This document shows, one piece after another, positions 25,599-35,710 of a stretch of DNA of 64,000 bases. Each line of letters starts with the position of its first letter. Within the stretch, counting starts at the first letter, position 1. A program made the position numbers and the translations under genes. This DNA comes from Veillonellales bacterium (GTDB lineage Bacteria; Bacillota; Negativicutes; Veillonellales; Dialisteraceae): assembly GCA_944390485.1 (NCBI GenBank), contig CALXPQ010000001.1, positions 62,001 through 126,000 on the forward strand, read 5' to 3'. The notes below the pieces were generated by a model. That model made no database searches and was not told the DNA's origin. It saw only the letters and a list, made by a program, of their open reading frames with translations.

Positions 25599-26203
25599 CC
25601 AAGATCAAATTATGCGGGCTGACCCGGGTGGAAGACGCGGAGTCCGCCAATCTGGCAGGGCCGGACTGGGTGGGCTTCGTCTTCGACGCGGGCCGCCATT
25701 TCCTGACGGACGAGGCGGCCGCGGCCATCCGGAAGGCGCTGCGGCCGGACATCCCGGCTGTGGGGGTCTTCGTGAACGACGATCCGGCGCACATCGAGGC
25801 GCTCGCCGCGCGCGGCGTCATTCAGGCGGTGCAGCTCCACGGGAACGAGCCGGAAGACTATCTGCGCGCGCTCCGGCGGAAGCTCCGCTGCCCCTTCATC
25901 CGGGTGGTGTCGGTGAAGTCCACGGAAGACGTGCTGCGCTGGCAGGACACGGCGGCTGACTATCTGCTCCTCGACCACGGGAAAGGCGGCACGGGGCGCT
26001 CCTTCGACTGGGCGCTCATCCCGCCCATGAAGAAGCCCTGGTTCATGGCGGGCGGCATCGGCCTGGACAATCTGGAAGCGGCGCTCGCGTATCACCCGTG
26101 GGGCGTGGACATTTCCAGCGGCGCGGAGACGGACGGACTGAAAGACCGGAAGAAAATGATCCGCCTCGTAGAGACCGTGCGCCGCTTCCCGGAGGGCATA
26201 TAA
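25595..26203 (+). CDS. trpF: Phosphoribosylanthranilate isomerase
   Basis: Converts PRA to CdRP, the third tryptophan step. 202 residues from ATG 25595, overlapping the upstream stop. Signature: KIKLCGLTR with the catalytic cysteine, DWVGFVFDAGRHF, AVQLHGNEP, DHGKGGTGRSFDW (catalytic Asp region) and MAGGIGLDNL. It lies 10 kb away from trpDCBA and has no T-box of its own. Confidence 0.96.
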   Translation: MTKIKLCGLTRVEDAESANLAGPDWVGFVFDAGRHFLTDEAAAAIRKALRPDIPAVGVFVNDDPAHIEALAARGVIQAVQLHGNEPEDYLRALRRKLRCPFIRVVSVKSTEDVLRWQDTAADYLLLDHGKGGTGRSFDWALIPPMKKPWFMAGGIGLDNLEAALAYHPWGVDISSGAETDGLKDRKKMIRLVETVRRFPEGI

Positions 26204-26210
26204 CCATTAA

Positions 26211-26240
26211 AAAAGACCATATCGCAGGGTATGGTCTTTT
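26211..26240. terminator. Bidirectional terminator after trpF
   Basis: AAAAGACCATA and TATGGTCTTTT form an 11-bp stem with an eight-base loop and A/T flanks. It also serves the small minus-strand gene converging on trpF. Confidence 0.85.
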
Positions 26241-26460
26241 ATCGTTTCAGCAAGCGGCACAGGAGGCGCCATGTGAGCGCCGCCGACCGGAAGCACAGGT
26301 ACGCCTGGAAGGCGCGCTTCGGATGCCGCAGGAGAGAGAGCCAGGAGAAGGGCGGGAGGAACCACACGAGCTCCGGCGCATTCCGCCGCGCGGCGCGGAC
26401 GGCGCGGGAGGCCGCCTCTTTCCGGAGCGCGGTCCACAGGAGGGAAATGAGAAATCGCAT
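26239..26460 (-). CDS. Small basic hypothetical protein (73 aa)
   Basis: Starts MRFLISLLWTALRKEAASRA and ends in CRLLKR. Strongly basic, with a hydrophobic start and a second hydrophobic stretch (FLPPFSWLSLL). The ATG has a clear AAAGGAG ribosome site six bases upstream on the minus strand, and the gene ends at the shared terminator. It could be a small membrane-associated protein. No family recognised. Confidence 0.5.
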   Translation of the reverse strand: MRFLISLLWTALRKEAASRAVRAARRNAPELVWFLPPFSWLSLLRHPKRAFQAYLCFRSAALTWRLLCRLLKR

Positions 26461-26554
26461 GGCAGGCTCCTTTCTTCAGCACATCGTTTTCTTCATTGTA
26501 GCACGGGACGCGGGCCCGGCGCAGCGGGGAATGTTTCCATCTTGTGAGATGTGA

Positions 26555-26560
26555 TATAAT
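26555..26560 (+). promoter_or_regulatory. Extended -10 promoter for the CydB-like gene
   Basis: TGATATAAT gives a perfect -10 with a TG extension; no convincing -35 box. It lies 62 bases before the start codon. Confidence 0.5.
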
Positions 26561-26621
26561 TTGGAAGGATAATGCATCGATGCGGCCTCCGGGCCGATCA
26601 AATACAGAAGGAGAGGATCAT

Positions 26622-27566
26622 ATGGAGGCATCTGTAGTGGCTTTGCTGCTGCCGTCCTGTTTTTTTGCGCTGTATCTCGTGCTGGAGGCGGCGGACTGGG
26701 GGCTCTGCCTCGCCGCGCCGCTGGTGGCGCGCGACCGGGAGGAGAACCGGGCGGTGCTGTCGCTGCTGCGGCCCTGCCTGGACGGGAATGAACTGTGGTT
26801 CTTCATGGGCTTTTTCATGCTGAGCATCTGCCTGCCGGACGTGCAGGGCACCGGGCTCCACGCGTGGTATATCACGATGATCGTGCTGGTGGGCGGCGGA
26901 GCGCTGCTCCGCATGGCCGCGGTCTTCCTGACGAAGCAGTGCTCTTCGCCGGCCATGATGAAGGGGCTCAGCGTCTTCGCGCTGGTGGCGCTTTTCCTGA
27001 CGGGCCTGCTCGGCACGGCCATCCTCATGACAGACGGCAGCCTCTTCACGCTGGCGGGCGTCTTCTGCGCTGTATGGACGGTGCTGGCGTGCTTCCAGAT
27101 CGGCAGCCTCTACGGCGCGGTGAAAGTGGTGAATCCGCTCGGCGAGCGGTTCCGGGCGGCGTTCCTCGTCTCGAGCTGCCTCTCCGTGGTGGCGTATATC
27201 ATTTTCGCCATATCGCTCCGCGTCACGCTGGGCGAGAGCTGGGACGCAGGCGGCTATTTCTGGATGAGCCTCATCGCGACGGCGATCCTGTTCGCGGCGG
27301 CCTTCGTCCTCACCCGGAGCCGCCATCCCGCGTCCGGTCTGGCCGCGGCCTACGCGTCGTCGTTCTTTGCGATGGCCATCTATTTCTCGGCGTACGTCAT
27401 GGTGATTCCGAAGATCCACCCGCTGGATCTGGCCGCGCTGAAAGCGGGCATGGACGCCGTGCCGGCCACGATCTATCTGGGCGTGGCCGCCGTGTGGACG
27501 CTTTCCGTCTTCGTGTGGCGGCTGTTCCGCAAAAAAGTGGTGTATCAGTGGAAGGATCATATCTGA
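26622..27566 (+). CDS. Cytochrome bd oxidase subunit II-like membrane protein
   Basis: 314 residues with about nine helices. The N-terminus (FFALYLVLEAADWGLCLAAP) and the motif CLDGNELWFFMG correspond to CydB's LxGFDLG and GPVWDGNEVW regions. CydB normally pairs with haem-bearing CydA; no cydA is present here, and the next gene is a small soluble-type protein. It may work with a CydA encoded elsewhere, or be a diverged membrane protein. The ATG at 26622 follows AGGAGAGG. Confidence 0.72.
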   Translation: MEASVVALLLPSCFFALYLVLEAADWGLCLAAPLVARDREENRAVLSLLRPCLDGNELWFFMGFFMLSICLPDVQGTGLHAWYITMIVLVGGGALLRMAAVFLTKQCSSPAMMKGLSVFALVALFLTGLLGTAILMTDGSLFTLAGVFCAVWTVLACFQIGSLYGAVKVVNPLGERFRAAFLVSSCLSVVAYIIFAISLRVTLGESWDAGGYFWMSLIATAILFAAAFVLTRSRHPASGLAAAYASSFFAMAIYFSAYVMVIPKIHPLDLAALKAGMDAVPATIYLGVAAVWTLSVFVWRLFRKKVVYQWKDHI

Positions 27567-27576
27567 GGAGGCTGCT

Positions 27577-27741
27577 ATGGGAGAATTGTTCAAGAGCACC
27601 TATACCATCGACGACATGCTCGACCGCATGGGCGTGAAGATCGTGCTGGACGGCACGCAGATGTCGGAAGAAGATAAAAAGGAAGCCGAGAAGAACGGCG
27701 ATATCGTGGAAGCCGGTCCGGAGAAAAAAGAAAAGGAATGA
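27577..27741 (+). CDS. Small acidic hypothetical protein (54 aa)
   Basis: MGELFKSTYTIDDMLDRMGV onward, ending KKEKE; 54 residues, highly charged with no membrane segment, so it is not a CydX-type subunit. It begins 11 bases after the CydB-like gene with a GAGG ribosome site and ends before a hairpin. Likely cotranscribed with the CydB-like gene. Confidence 0.6.
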   Translation: MGELFKSTYTIDDMLDRMGVKIVLDGTQMSEEDKKEAEKNGDIVEAGPEKKEKE

Positions 27742-27746
27742 CAGAT

Positions 27747-27770
27747 GGCAGGCTCTCGGGCCTGCCTTTT
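27747..27770 (+). terminator. Terminator after the CydB-like pair
   Basis: GGCAGGC/GCCTGCC stem with a six-base loop and a short T run; likely only partly efficient ahead of dnaE. Confidence 0.65.
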
Positions 27771-27792
27771 CTGATGGGAGTCGGAGGAAATC

Positions 27793-30700
27793 ATGGATCC
27801 ATTTGTTCATCTGCACGTCCACACGGAGTACAGCCTGTTCGACGGCATCAGCCGCATCCCCGATCTGGTGTCGTACGTGAAGAGCCTCGGCCAGACGGCG
27901 CTGGCCATCACGGACCACGGGGTCATGTACGGCGCGGTGTACCTGTACAAGGAGTGCCTGAAGCAGGGCATCCATCCAGTCATCGGGTGCGAAGTGTACG
28001 TCACCCGGGGAAGCCGTTTCGAGAAGACCGGCCGGGAGAAGCTGGGGCACCTCATCCTGCTGGCGGAGACCAATGAGGGCTACCGGAATCTCATCAAGAT
28101 CTGCTCGAAGGGATGGACCGAGGGCTATTACCATCGGCCCCGCGTGGACCACGAGGTGATTTCCCGCTATCACGAGGGCATCATCGCTCTGTCCGCCTGC
28201 GTGGCGGGCGAGCTGCCGGCGGCCATCCTGGACGGCGACATGGAGGAGGCGCGGAAGGTCATCGAATACTACATCGACACCTTCGGCAGGGACTCTTATT
28301 TCATCGAGCTCCAGAACCACGGCCTGCCGGAAGAGGCGGCGGTGCGGCCCGTGCTGGCGAAGCTGGCGGAAGAATACGGCCTCGGCCTCGTGGCGACGAA
28401 CGATTTCCACTATGTGCGGAAGGAGGACGCCCGCAGCCAGGAGATCAAGCTGTGCATCTCCACAGGGAAAACGCTGGACGATCCCGACCATTTCCATTTT
28501 GCAAACGACGAATTTTACTGCAAGAGCGGCGAGGAGATGGAAGCCATCCTCGGGCAGTTCCCCGGCGCGATCGAGAACACGAAGAAGATCGCCGACCGCT
28601 GCCAGGTGACGTTCGCCTTCGGCGAGCACAAGCTGCCCTCTTTCGCCGTGCCGGAAGGGGAGACGGCCCGCTCGTACCTGCGGAAGCTCTGCGAGGCCGC
28701 GCTGCCCGAGCGGTATCACCCCGTGACGGACCGGGAGCGGGAGCGGCTCGACTACGAGCTCGGCGTCATCGACCGCATGGGCTTCTCCGACTATTTCCTC
28801 ATCGTCATGGATTTCATCCACTATGCGAAATCCCACGGCATCCCCATCGGGCCGGGCCGCGGAAGCGCGGCGGGGAGCATCGTGTCGTACCTGCTGCACA
28901 TCACGGAGCTGGACCCGCTGCGGTTCGATCTCCTGTTTGAACGTTTCCTGAATCCGGAGCGCGTGTCCATGCCGGATATCGACACGGACCTGTGCTACCG
29001 CCGCCGGGGAGAGGTCATCGAGTATCTGGCGCGGAAGTACGGGCAGGACCATGTGGCGCAGATCATCACCTTCGGGACGCTCGCCGCCAAGGCGGTCATC
29101 CGGGACGTCGGGCGCGTCATGGGGCGGCCCCTCGGCGAGGTGGATCAGATCGCGAAGATGGTGCCTTCCGGCCCCGGCGTGACGCTCCGGAAAACGCTCG
29201 ACGGGTCGCACGAGTTCCGCGCGCTCTACGAGCAGGACAGCACCGTCCACGCCATGATCGATCACTGCCTCCGGCTGGAGGGGCTGTCCCGCCAGTCCGG
29301 CACGCATGCGGCGGGCGTGGTGATCTGCTCGTCGCCGGTGGACGACTATGTGCCCATCCAGCTCACGCAGGACGGTTTCCTCCAGACGCAGTATGAAAAA
29401 GATCTGGACGAGGAGCTGGGCCTCCTCAAGATGGACCTTCTCGGCCTCAGGAACCTCACGGTCATCCACGACGCGCTGGAGATGATCCGGGAGAACCGGG
29501 GAATCGACCTCGACATCGACGCGCTTCCCAGCCGGGACGAGGCCACCTGCCGGATGCTCTGCGCGGGCGATACGGTGGGGGTCTTCCAGTCGGAGTCGCC
29601 GGGATTCACGAGCCTTCTCATGCAGCTCGAGCCGGAGTGCTTCGAAGACCTCATCCCGATGGTGGCGCTGTACCGCCCGGGGCCGCTCGGCAGCGGCATG
29701 GCGGAAGATTTCATCAACCGGAAGCACGGGAAGATCCCTGTGGAATATCCGCATCCGCTGGTGGAGCCCATTCTGAAGGAGACTTACGGCGTCATCCTGT
29801 ATCAGGAACAGGTCATGCGCATCGCCTCCGTCATGGGCGGATTCAGCCTCGGACAGGCAGATCTGCTCCGCCGCGCCATGGGGCACAAGGAGCCGGAAGT
29901 GCTGCAGAAGCAGCGCGACCTCTTCGTGGACGGCTCGCTGAAAAACGGCGTGGACCGGGACACGGCGAACCATATCTTCGACCTGATGGTGCATTTCGCA
30001 GGGTACGGCTTCAACAAGTCGCACAGCGTGTGCTACGGCTGGATCGCCTGGCAGACCGCCTATCTCAAGGCGCACTTCCGGCCGGAATTCATGGCGGCCA
30101 TGATGACCTGCTACAACGGGGACAAGAACAAGGTGAGCCGCTACATCGAGGACTGCCGCCGCCACCAGGTGGAGATCGCCGCGCCGGACATCAATCGAAG
30201 CGAGGCGACCTTCACCGCCGAAGGGCAGCGCATCCTCTTCGGGCTGGCCGGTGTGCAGAACGTGGGGGACAGCGCGGTGGACGCCATCATCGCCGCCCGG
30301 AAAGAGGGCGGGCCGTTCCTGTCGCTGTCGGATTTCCTCGAGCGCATCGACGAGCGCACCCTGAACAGCCGGGCCTGCGAGAGCCTCATCCGCTGCGGGG
30401 CGATGGATTCCCTCGGGCAGAACCGGCAGCAGCTCCTCGCCGTGCTGCCCGAGGCGATGGCCGGCGCGTCCGCCGCCCGGAAGGACCGCGAGTCCGGCCA
30501 GCTCAGCCTCTTCGGGGAGGAGACGCAGGCGAAGGCCCTCGTCTATCCGGATGTGCCGGACATGGACGCGTCCGAGAAGATCCACTGGGAAAAGAGTCTC
30601 CTCGGCTTCTACGTGAGCGGCCACCCGCTCGACGATTATAAAAAGGTGCTCGAGCGGTGCACGCCCATCAGCGAGATCAACGGGCACGCCATGAAGTACG

Positions 30701-31209
30701 ACGGAAAGCTGGTCTCCATCGGCGGGACGGTGGCCCGGGTGAAAGGGAAGATCACGAAGAAAGGGCAGCCCATGGGGTACGCCACCATCGAGGACTACGA
30801 CGACGCCGTGGAAGTGGTGCTCTTCCCCTCGGTCTGGGCGAAGGCGAAGCCGGTCCTCGACAAGATGGACGCCATCGTCTACGTGCGGGGCCGCGTGCAG
30901 GCCAATGAAAAGGACGTGCGCCTCCTCGCAGAAGAGCTCCTGCCTCTGGGACAGGCGGGGCAGACCGTGCGGTATCCCGTGTCGGAAGTGCACCTCTATG
31001 TGGACCCGCGCCATGAGACGCAGGCGGTGAGCGACGGCCTCGCGCGCCTCCTCGCGGCGCATCACGGGGGCACGCCGGTTTTCCTCCATATCGAGAGCAC
31101 CCGGCAGGAGATCGCCATGGACCCGCAGTTCTATCTGGACTACACGGACGAGGCGGAGCGGGAGCTGAAGCTCCTCCTCGGGAGCCGCGCGGTGGACGGC
31201 CGCCGGTAA
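27793..31209 (+). CDS. dnaE: DNA polymerase III subunit alpha (DnaE)
   Basis: Replicative DNA polymerase, 1138 residues. Order of parts: PHP domain ([25 protein letters not shown]), polymerase palm ([16 protein letters not shown], then [12 protein letters not shown] with the catalytic aspartates), the [20 protein letters not shown] segment, helix-hairpin-helix, and an OB fold near 980-1050 ([31 protein letters not shown]). The C-terminus is short, as in DnaE1 proteins. The start at ATG 27793 has GGAGG upstream. Followed by a terminator. Confidence 0.97.
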   Translation: MDPFVHLHVHTEYSLFDGISRIPDLVSYVKSLGQTALAITDHGVMYGAVYLYKECLKQGIHPVIGCEVYVTRGSRFEKTGREKLGHLILLAETNEGYRNLIKICSKGWTEGYYHRPRVDHEVISRYHEGIIALSACVAGELPAAILDGDMEEARKVIEYYIDTFGRDSYFIELQNHGLPEEAAVRPVLAKLAEEYGLGLVATNDFHYVRKEDARSQEIKLCISTGKTLDDPDHFHFANDEFYCKSGEEMEAILGQFPGAIENTKKIADRCQVTFAFGEHKLPSFAVPEGETARSYLRKLCEAALPERYHPVTDRERERLDYELGVIDRMGFSDYFLIVMDFIHYAKSHGIPIGPGRGSAAGSIVSYLLHITELDPLRFDLLFERFLNPERVSMPDIDTDLCYRRRGEVIEYLARKYGQDHVAQIITFGTLAAKAVIRDVGRVMGRPLGEVDQIAKMVPSGPGVTLRKTLDGSHEFRALYEQDSTVHAMIDHCLRLEGLSRQSGTHAAGVVICSSPVDDYVPIQLTQDGFLQTQYEKDLDEELGLLKMDLLGLRNLTVIHDALEMIRENRGIDLDIDALPSRDEATCRMLCAGDTVGVFQSESPGFTSLLMQLEPECFEDLIPMVALYRPGPLGSGMAEDFINRKHGKIPVEYPHPLVEPILKETYGVILYQEQVMRIASVMGGFSLGQADLLRRAMGHKEPEVLQKQRDLFVDGSLKNGVDRDTANHIFDLMVHFAGYGFNKSHSVCYGWIAWQTAYLKAHFRPEFMAAMMTCYNGDKNKVSRYIEDCRRHQVEIAAPDINRSEATFTAEGQRILFGLAGVQNVGDSAVDAIIAARKEGGPFLSLSDFLERIDERTLNSRACESLIRCGAMDSLGQNRQQLLAVLPEAMAGASAARKDRESGQLSLFGEETQAKALVYPDVPDMDASEKIHWEKSLLGFYVSGHPLDDYKKVLERCTPISEINGHAMKYDGKLVSIGGTVARVKGKITKKGQPMGYATIEDYDDAVEVVLFPSVWAKAKPVLDKMDAIVYVRGRVQANEKDVRLLAEELLPLGQAGQTVRYPVSEVHLYVDPRHETQAVSDGLARLLAAHHGGTPVFLHIESTRQEIAMDPQFYLDYTDEAERELKLLLGSRAVDGRR

Positions 31210-31216
31210 GGCGGAG

Positions 31217-31239
31217 AGCGCCCGGCAGGGCGCTTTTTG
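31217..31239 (+). terminator. Terminator after dnaE
   Basis: AGCGCCC/GGGCGCT stem, four-base loop, five T. Confidence 0.85.
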
Positions 31240-31270
31240 CATGCCCTGCCGCCGCGGAGAGAACGTCTTA

Positions 31271-31279
31271 TGATATAAT
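31271..31279 (+). promoter_or_regulatory. Extended -10 promoter of lepA
   Basis: TGATATAAT, a perfect TGnTATAAT element; -35 region poor. The leader to the lepA ATG is about 60 bases. Confidence 0.55.
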
Positions 31280-31346
31280 GATTTCTGATATACAGTTTAC
31301 GGAAAGGCGGGCGGCGGCCCGCTCAGGATTCGCACAGGAGACACCG

Positions 31347-33135
<1,789 letters not shown>

Positions 33136-33143
<8 letters not shown>

Positions 33144-34290
33144 TACGCTGGGACTGTACCTGCATATCCCCTTCTGCCGGAGCCGGTGCCGGTACTGCGG
33201 CTTCTATTCGAACGCCGCCCTGCCGCCGGACGCCTATGTGGAGGCCATGCTCCGGGAGATGGAGGGATACCGCAGGTCTTTTTCCATGGAGGTGGACACG
33301 GTGTACCTCGGCGGCGGCACGCCGTCCGCGCTTTCCGCCGCGCAGCTCGCGCGCCTCATGGATGGCGTGCGCCGCTCTTTCGCCGTGCGGGACGATGCGG
33401 AGATCACCATGGAGATGAATCCCTGCGACATGACGGAGGGCTATCTCTCGTGCGCCCGCGCGCTCGGCATCAACCGCCTCTCCGTGGGGGTCCAGTCGAA
33501 AGACGACCGGCTCCTCCGCATCATCGGGCGGCGGCACACCGCGGCGGAAGCGGAGCAGGCGGTGAAGCGGGCCTTCCTGGCGGGATTCAGAAATATCAGC
33601 ATCGACCTCATGTACGAGCTGCCCGGCCAGAGCCCCGCGGATTTCGAGCGGTCGCTCCTCTGGGCGATGCACCTGCCCGTGACGCACCTCTCCGTATACA
33701 GCCTCATCCTCGAAGAGGGGACGCGCTTCGCCCAGCTCGCGGACGAAGGGAAGCTGCCCCGGCCCTCGGAAAGCGGGAGCTGGGCCATGTACCAGGCCAT
33801 GTGCCGCATCCCGCCCCATTACGGGTTCCGGCGCTACGAGATCTCCAGCTTCGCCCGGCCCGGCTTCGAGTCCCGGCACAACCGGAAATACTGGCGGCTC
33901 GACCCGTACCTCGGCCTCGGCCCGTCGGCGTGCTCCCGCATCGGCCGCGAACGGTGGCAGGTGCTGCCCGGTACGCGGCGCTATATGAAGGAGCTCCTCG
34001 CCGGCCGCGGCGCGCCCATGGAGAAAGACCGGCTCTCGGAAGCGGAGGAGATGGAAGAGTACTGCTTCCTGCACCTGCGCATGCGGGAAGGCATCGGCCG
34101 CGCGGATTTCGAGGCGCGGTACGGCGCGCCCATCGAGCGCTGGTACGGGCGGGAGCTGGCTCTGCTGAAAAAAGAAAAGCTCCTCGCGGAGAAGGACGGG
34201 CAGATCTTCCTCACGTACCGCGGCGCGGCGCTGGGGAATACGGTCTTCGAAGCGTTCCTCCGGAGCGATGAAGAGGATGGGAATATTTGA
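33136..34290 (+). CDS. hemW: HemW, radical SAM haem chaperone (coproporphyrinogen III oxidase-like)
   Basis: 384 residues. The radical SAM cluster motif is [10 protein letters not shown] preceded by YLHIPF, followed by [15 protein letters not shown] and [21 protein letters not shown]. The [10 protein letters not shown] form and the lepA-hemW order are typical of HemW rather than true HemN. It probably carries or inserts haem; it fits the haem-type membrane proteins elsewhere in the window. Starts within the end of lepA. Confidence 0.92.
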
Positions 34291-34296
34291 AACAGG

Positions 34297-34321
34297 CAGC
34301 GTCTGCGGGCGCTGTTTTTTT
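34297..34321 (+). terminator. Terminator after hemW
   Basis: CAGCG/CGCTG stem extended by outer A-T pairs, followed by seven T. Confidence 0.75.
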
Positions 34322-34478
34322 GTGCGCGTTTCCGCCGGCACATGCATTTCCGGTATCGCAGATATAAAAAATGGACATAGCCGCTTTTCTTTTTGCCTCG
34401 TTCGGGCTATGATGGGCATATACTTTTTATAACTATTTCTGCCGGGCCGGAAGGCCGGGGCAGTAAGGAGGTCTTTGT

Positions 34479-35579
34479 ATGCCGGTTTCTGAAATCCGAA
34501 TCAATCTGTCCGCGCTCCGTCACAATATGCGGGTCATCCGCGAACATCTGCCGAAAGAAGTGAACGTGCTGGCCGTAGTGAAGGCGAACGCCTATGGACA
34601 CGGCGCGGTGCAGGCGCTCCGCATCGCCCTCGAGGAAGGGTACTGCGCCGCGGCCGTCGCCCGCGTGGAAGAAGGGCAGGAGCTCCGGGAAGCGGGCTTC
34701 ACCTGCCCGATCTACGTGCTCGGCCTGCCGCTGGCGGAAGACATGCCCACTGCGGTCAATAACGATCTCATCGTCCCCGTGGACGACACGGTCGACCTCG
34801 ACGCCTACGAAGCCGTCGCGGCCGCGGCGGGGAAGGTCATGGACGTGTGGATTGCCGTCGACACCGGCATGAACCGCATCGGCGTCCATCCGGCGGACGT
34901 GCCCGCCCTCTGGGACAAGCTGGAGAGCCTGCCCCATCTCCACATCCGCGGCACGTTCACCCACATGGCGACCGCCGACCACAAGGAAAAGGATGCAGCT
35001 CTCGCGCAGCTCGACCGGTTCGACGAAGCGCTGTCCCACATGAAGATCACGGAAGACTTCGTCGTCTCCTCCGCGAACAGCGCCGGCGTCATCGACATCC
35101 CGCGGAGCTGGCACAATCTGGCGCGCCCGGGCATCATCCTCTACGGCCCGCAGCCGTCGGACGTGATGACGAATACGCTCCCGCTCCGGTACGTCATGTC
35201 CCTCGTCTCCCACGTGACCCACGTGCAGACCCTCCGCAAGGGCGAAGCCATCGGCTACGGCGGCACCTATGTGGCCGACCACGACATGAAGACCGCCACC
35301 ATCCCGATCGGCTATGCCGACGGCTACCACCGCGCGCTCTCCAATAAGGGCGAAGTCCTCATCGGCGGCAAACGCTGCCCCATCGTGGGCCGCATCTGCA
35401 TGGACCAGTTCATGGTGGCCTGCGGCGACGACGTCCAGCCCGGCGACGAAGCGGTCCTCATCGGCCGGCAGGGCGATGAAGAGATCACCATCGACGAAGT
35501 CACCGCCAAAGCCGGCACCATCCCGCACGAGATCCTCTGCGACTTGAAGCGCGTGCCGAAAGTCTGGGTGGAAGACTGA
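34479..35579 (+). CDS. alr: Alanine racemase
   Basis: PLP enzyme making D-alanine for peptidoglycan. 366 residues. The PLP lysine is in AVVKANAYGHGA; ARPGIILYGPQPS and the catalytic tyrosine segment EAIGYGGTYVADHD follow; IGYADGYHRALSNKG and GRICMDQFM are conserved. AAGGAGG lies nine bases before the ATG. A -10-like TATGAT sits at 34408-34413. Followed by a terminator hairpin at 35602-35627. Confidence 0.96.
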   Translation: MPVSEIRINLSALRHNMRVIREHLPKEVNVLAVVKANAYGHGAVQALRIALEEGYCAAAVARVEEGQELREAGFTCPIYVLGLPLAEDMPTAVNNDLIVPVDDTVDLDAYEAVAAAAGKVMDVWIAVDTGMNRIGVHPADVPALWDKLESLPHLHIRGTFTHMATADHKEKDAALAQLDRFDEALSHMKITEDFVVSSANSAGVIDIPRSWHNLARPGIILYGPQPSDVMTNTLPLRYVMSLVSHVTHVQTLRKGEAIGYGGTYVADHDMKTATIPIGYADGYHRALSNKGEVLIGGKRCPIVGRICMDQFMVACGDDVQPGDEAVLIGRQGDEEITIDEVTAKAGTIPHEILCDLKRVPKVWVED

Positions 35580-35601
35580 ATTTTCGGATACATAAATAGA
35601 C

Positions 35602-35639
35602 AGCCCGTCCTCACGGCCGTGGGGGCTGGCTGTTTTTTT
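35602..35639 (+). terminator. Terminator after alr
   Basis: An imperfect stem AGCCCgtCCtCAC/GTGgGGGCT with a short loop, followed by the sequence ggctg and seven T. Confidence 0.7.
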
Positions 35640-35670
35640 CGTTTTCCGCTACAATGGATGCAAAATAAAA

Positions 35671-35702
35671 ATCAGGAAATCAGGAAATCAGGAAATCAGG
35701 AG
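35671..35702 (+). repeat. 8-bp tandem repeat, four units, before the restriction-modification gene
   Basis: ATCAGGAA is repeated three times and followed by ATCAGGAG, ending eight bases before the ATG at 35711. A TACAAT -10-like box lies just upstream at 35650-35655. Each unit carries AGGA, so the array supplies the ribosome site and sets the promoter-to-start distance. Copy number changes by slippage could alter expression of the downstream enzyme. Confidence 0.9.
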
Positions 35703-35710
35703 ACTTTGCG

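Noticed and set aside
27397-31242. A 1281-codon open frame on the minus strand opposite dnaE, and similar long antisense frames opposite the EptA, lepA, thrS and restriction genes
   Set aside because: High GC with rare stops in the antisense frame produces such shadows. The proteins are Arg/His-rich without domains or ribosome sites, and the plus-strand genes are certain.
35671-35702. Tandem repeats as a possible CRISPR array
   Set aside because: Units are 8 bp and directly adjacent with no spacers, and no cas genes are present.
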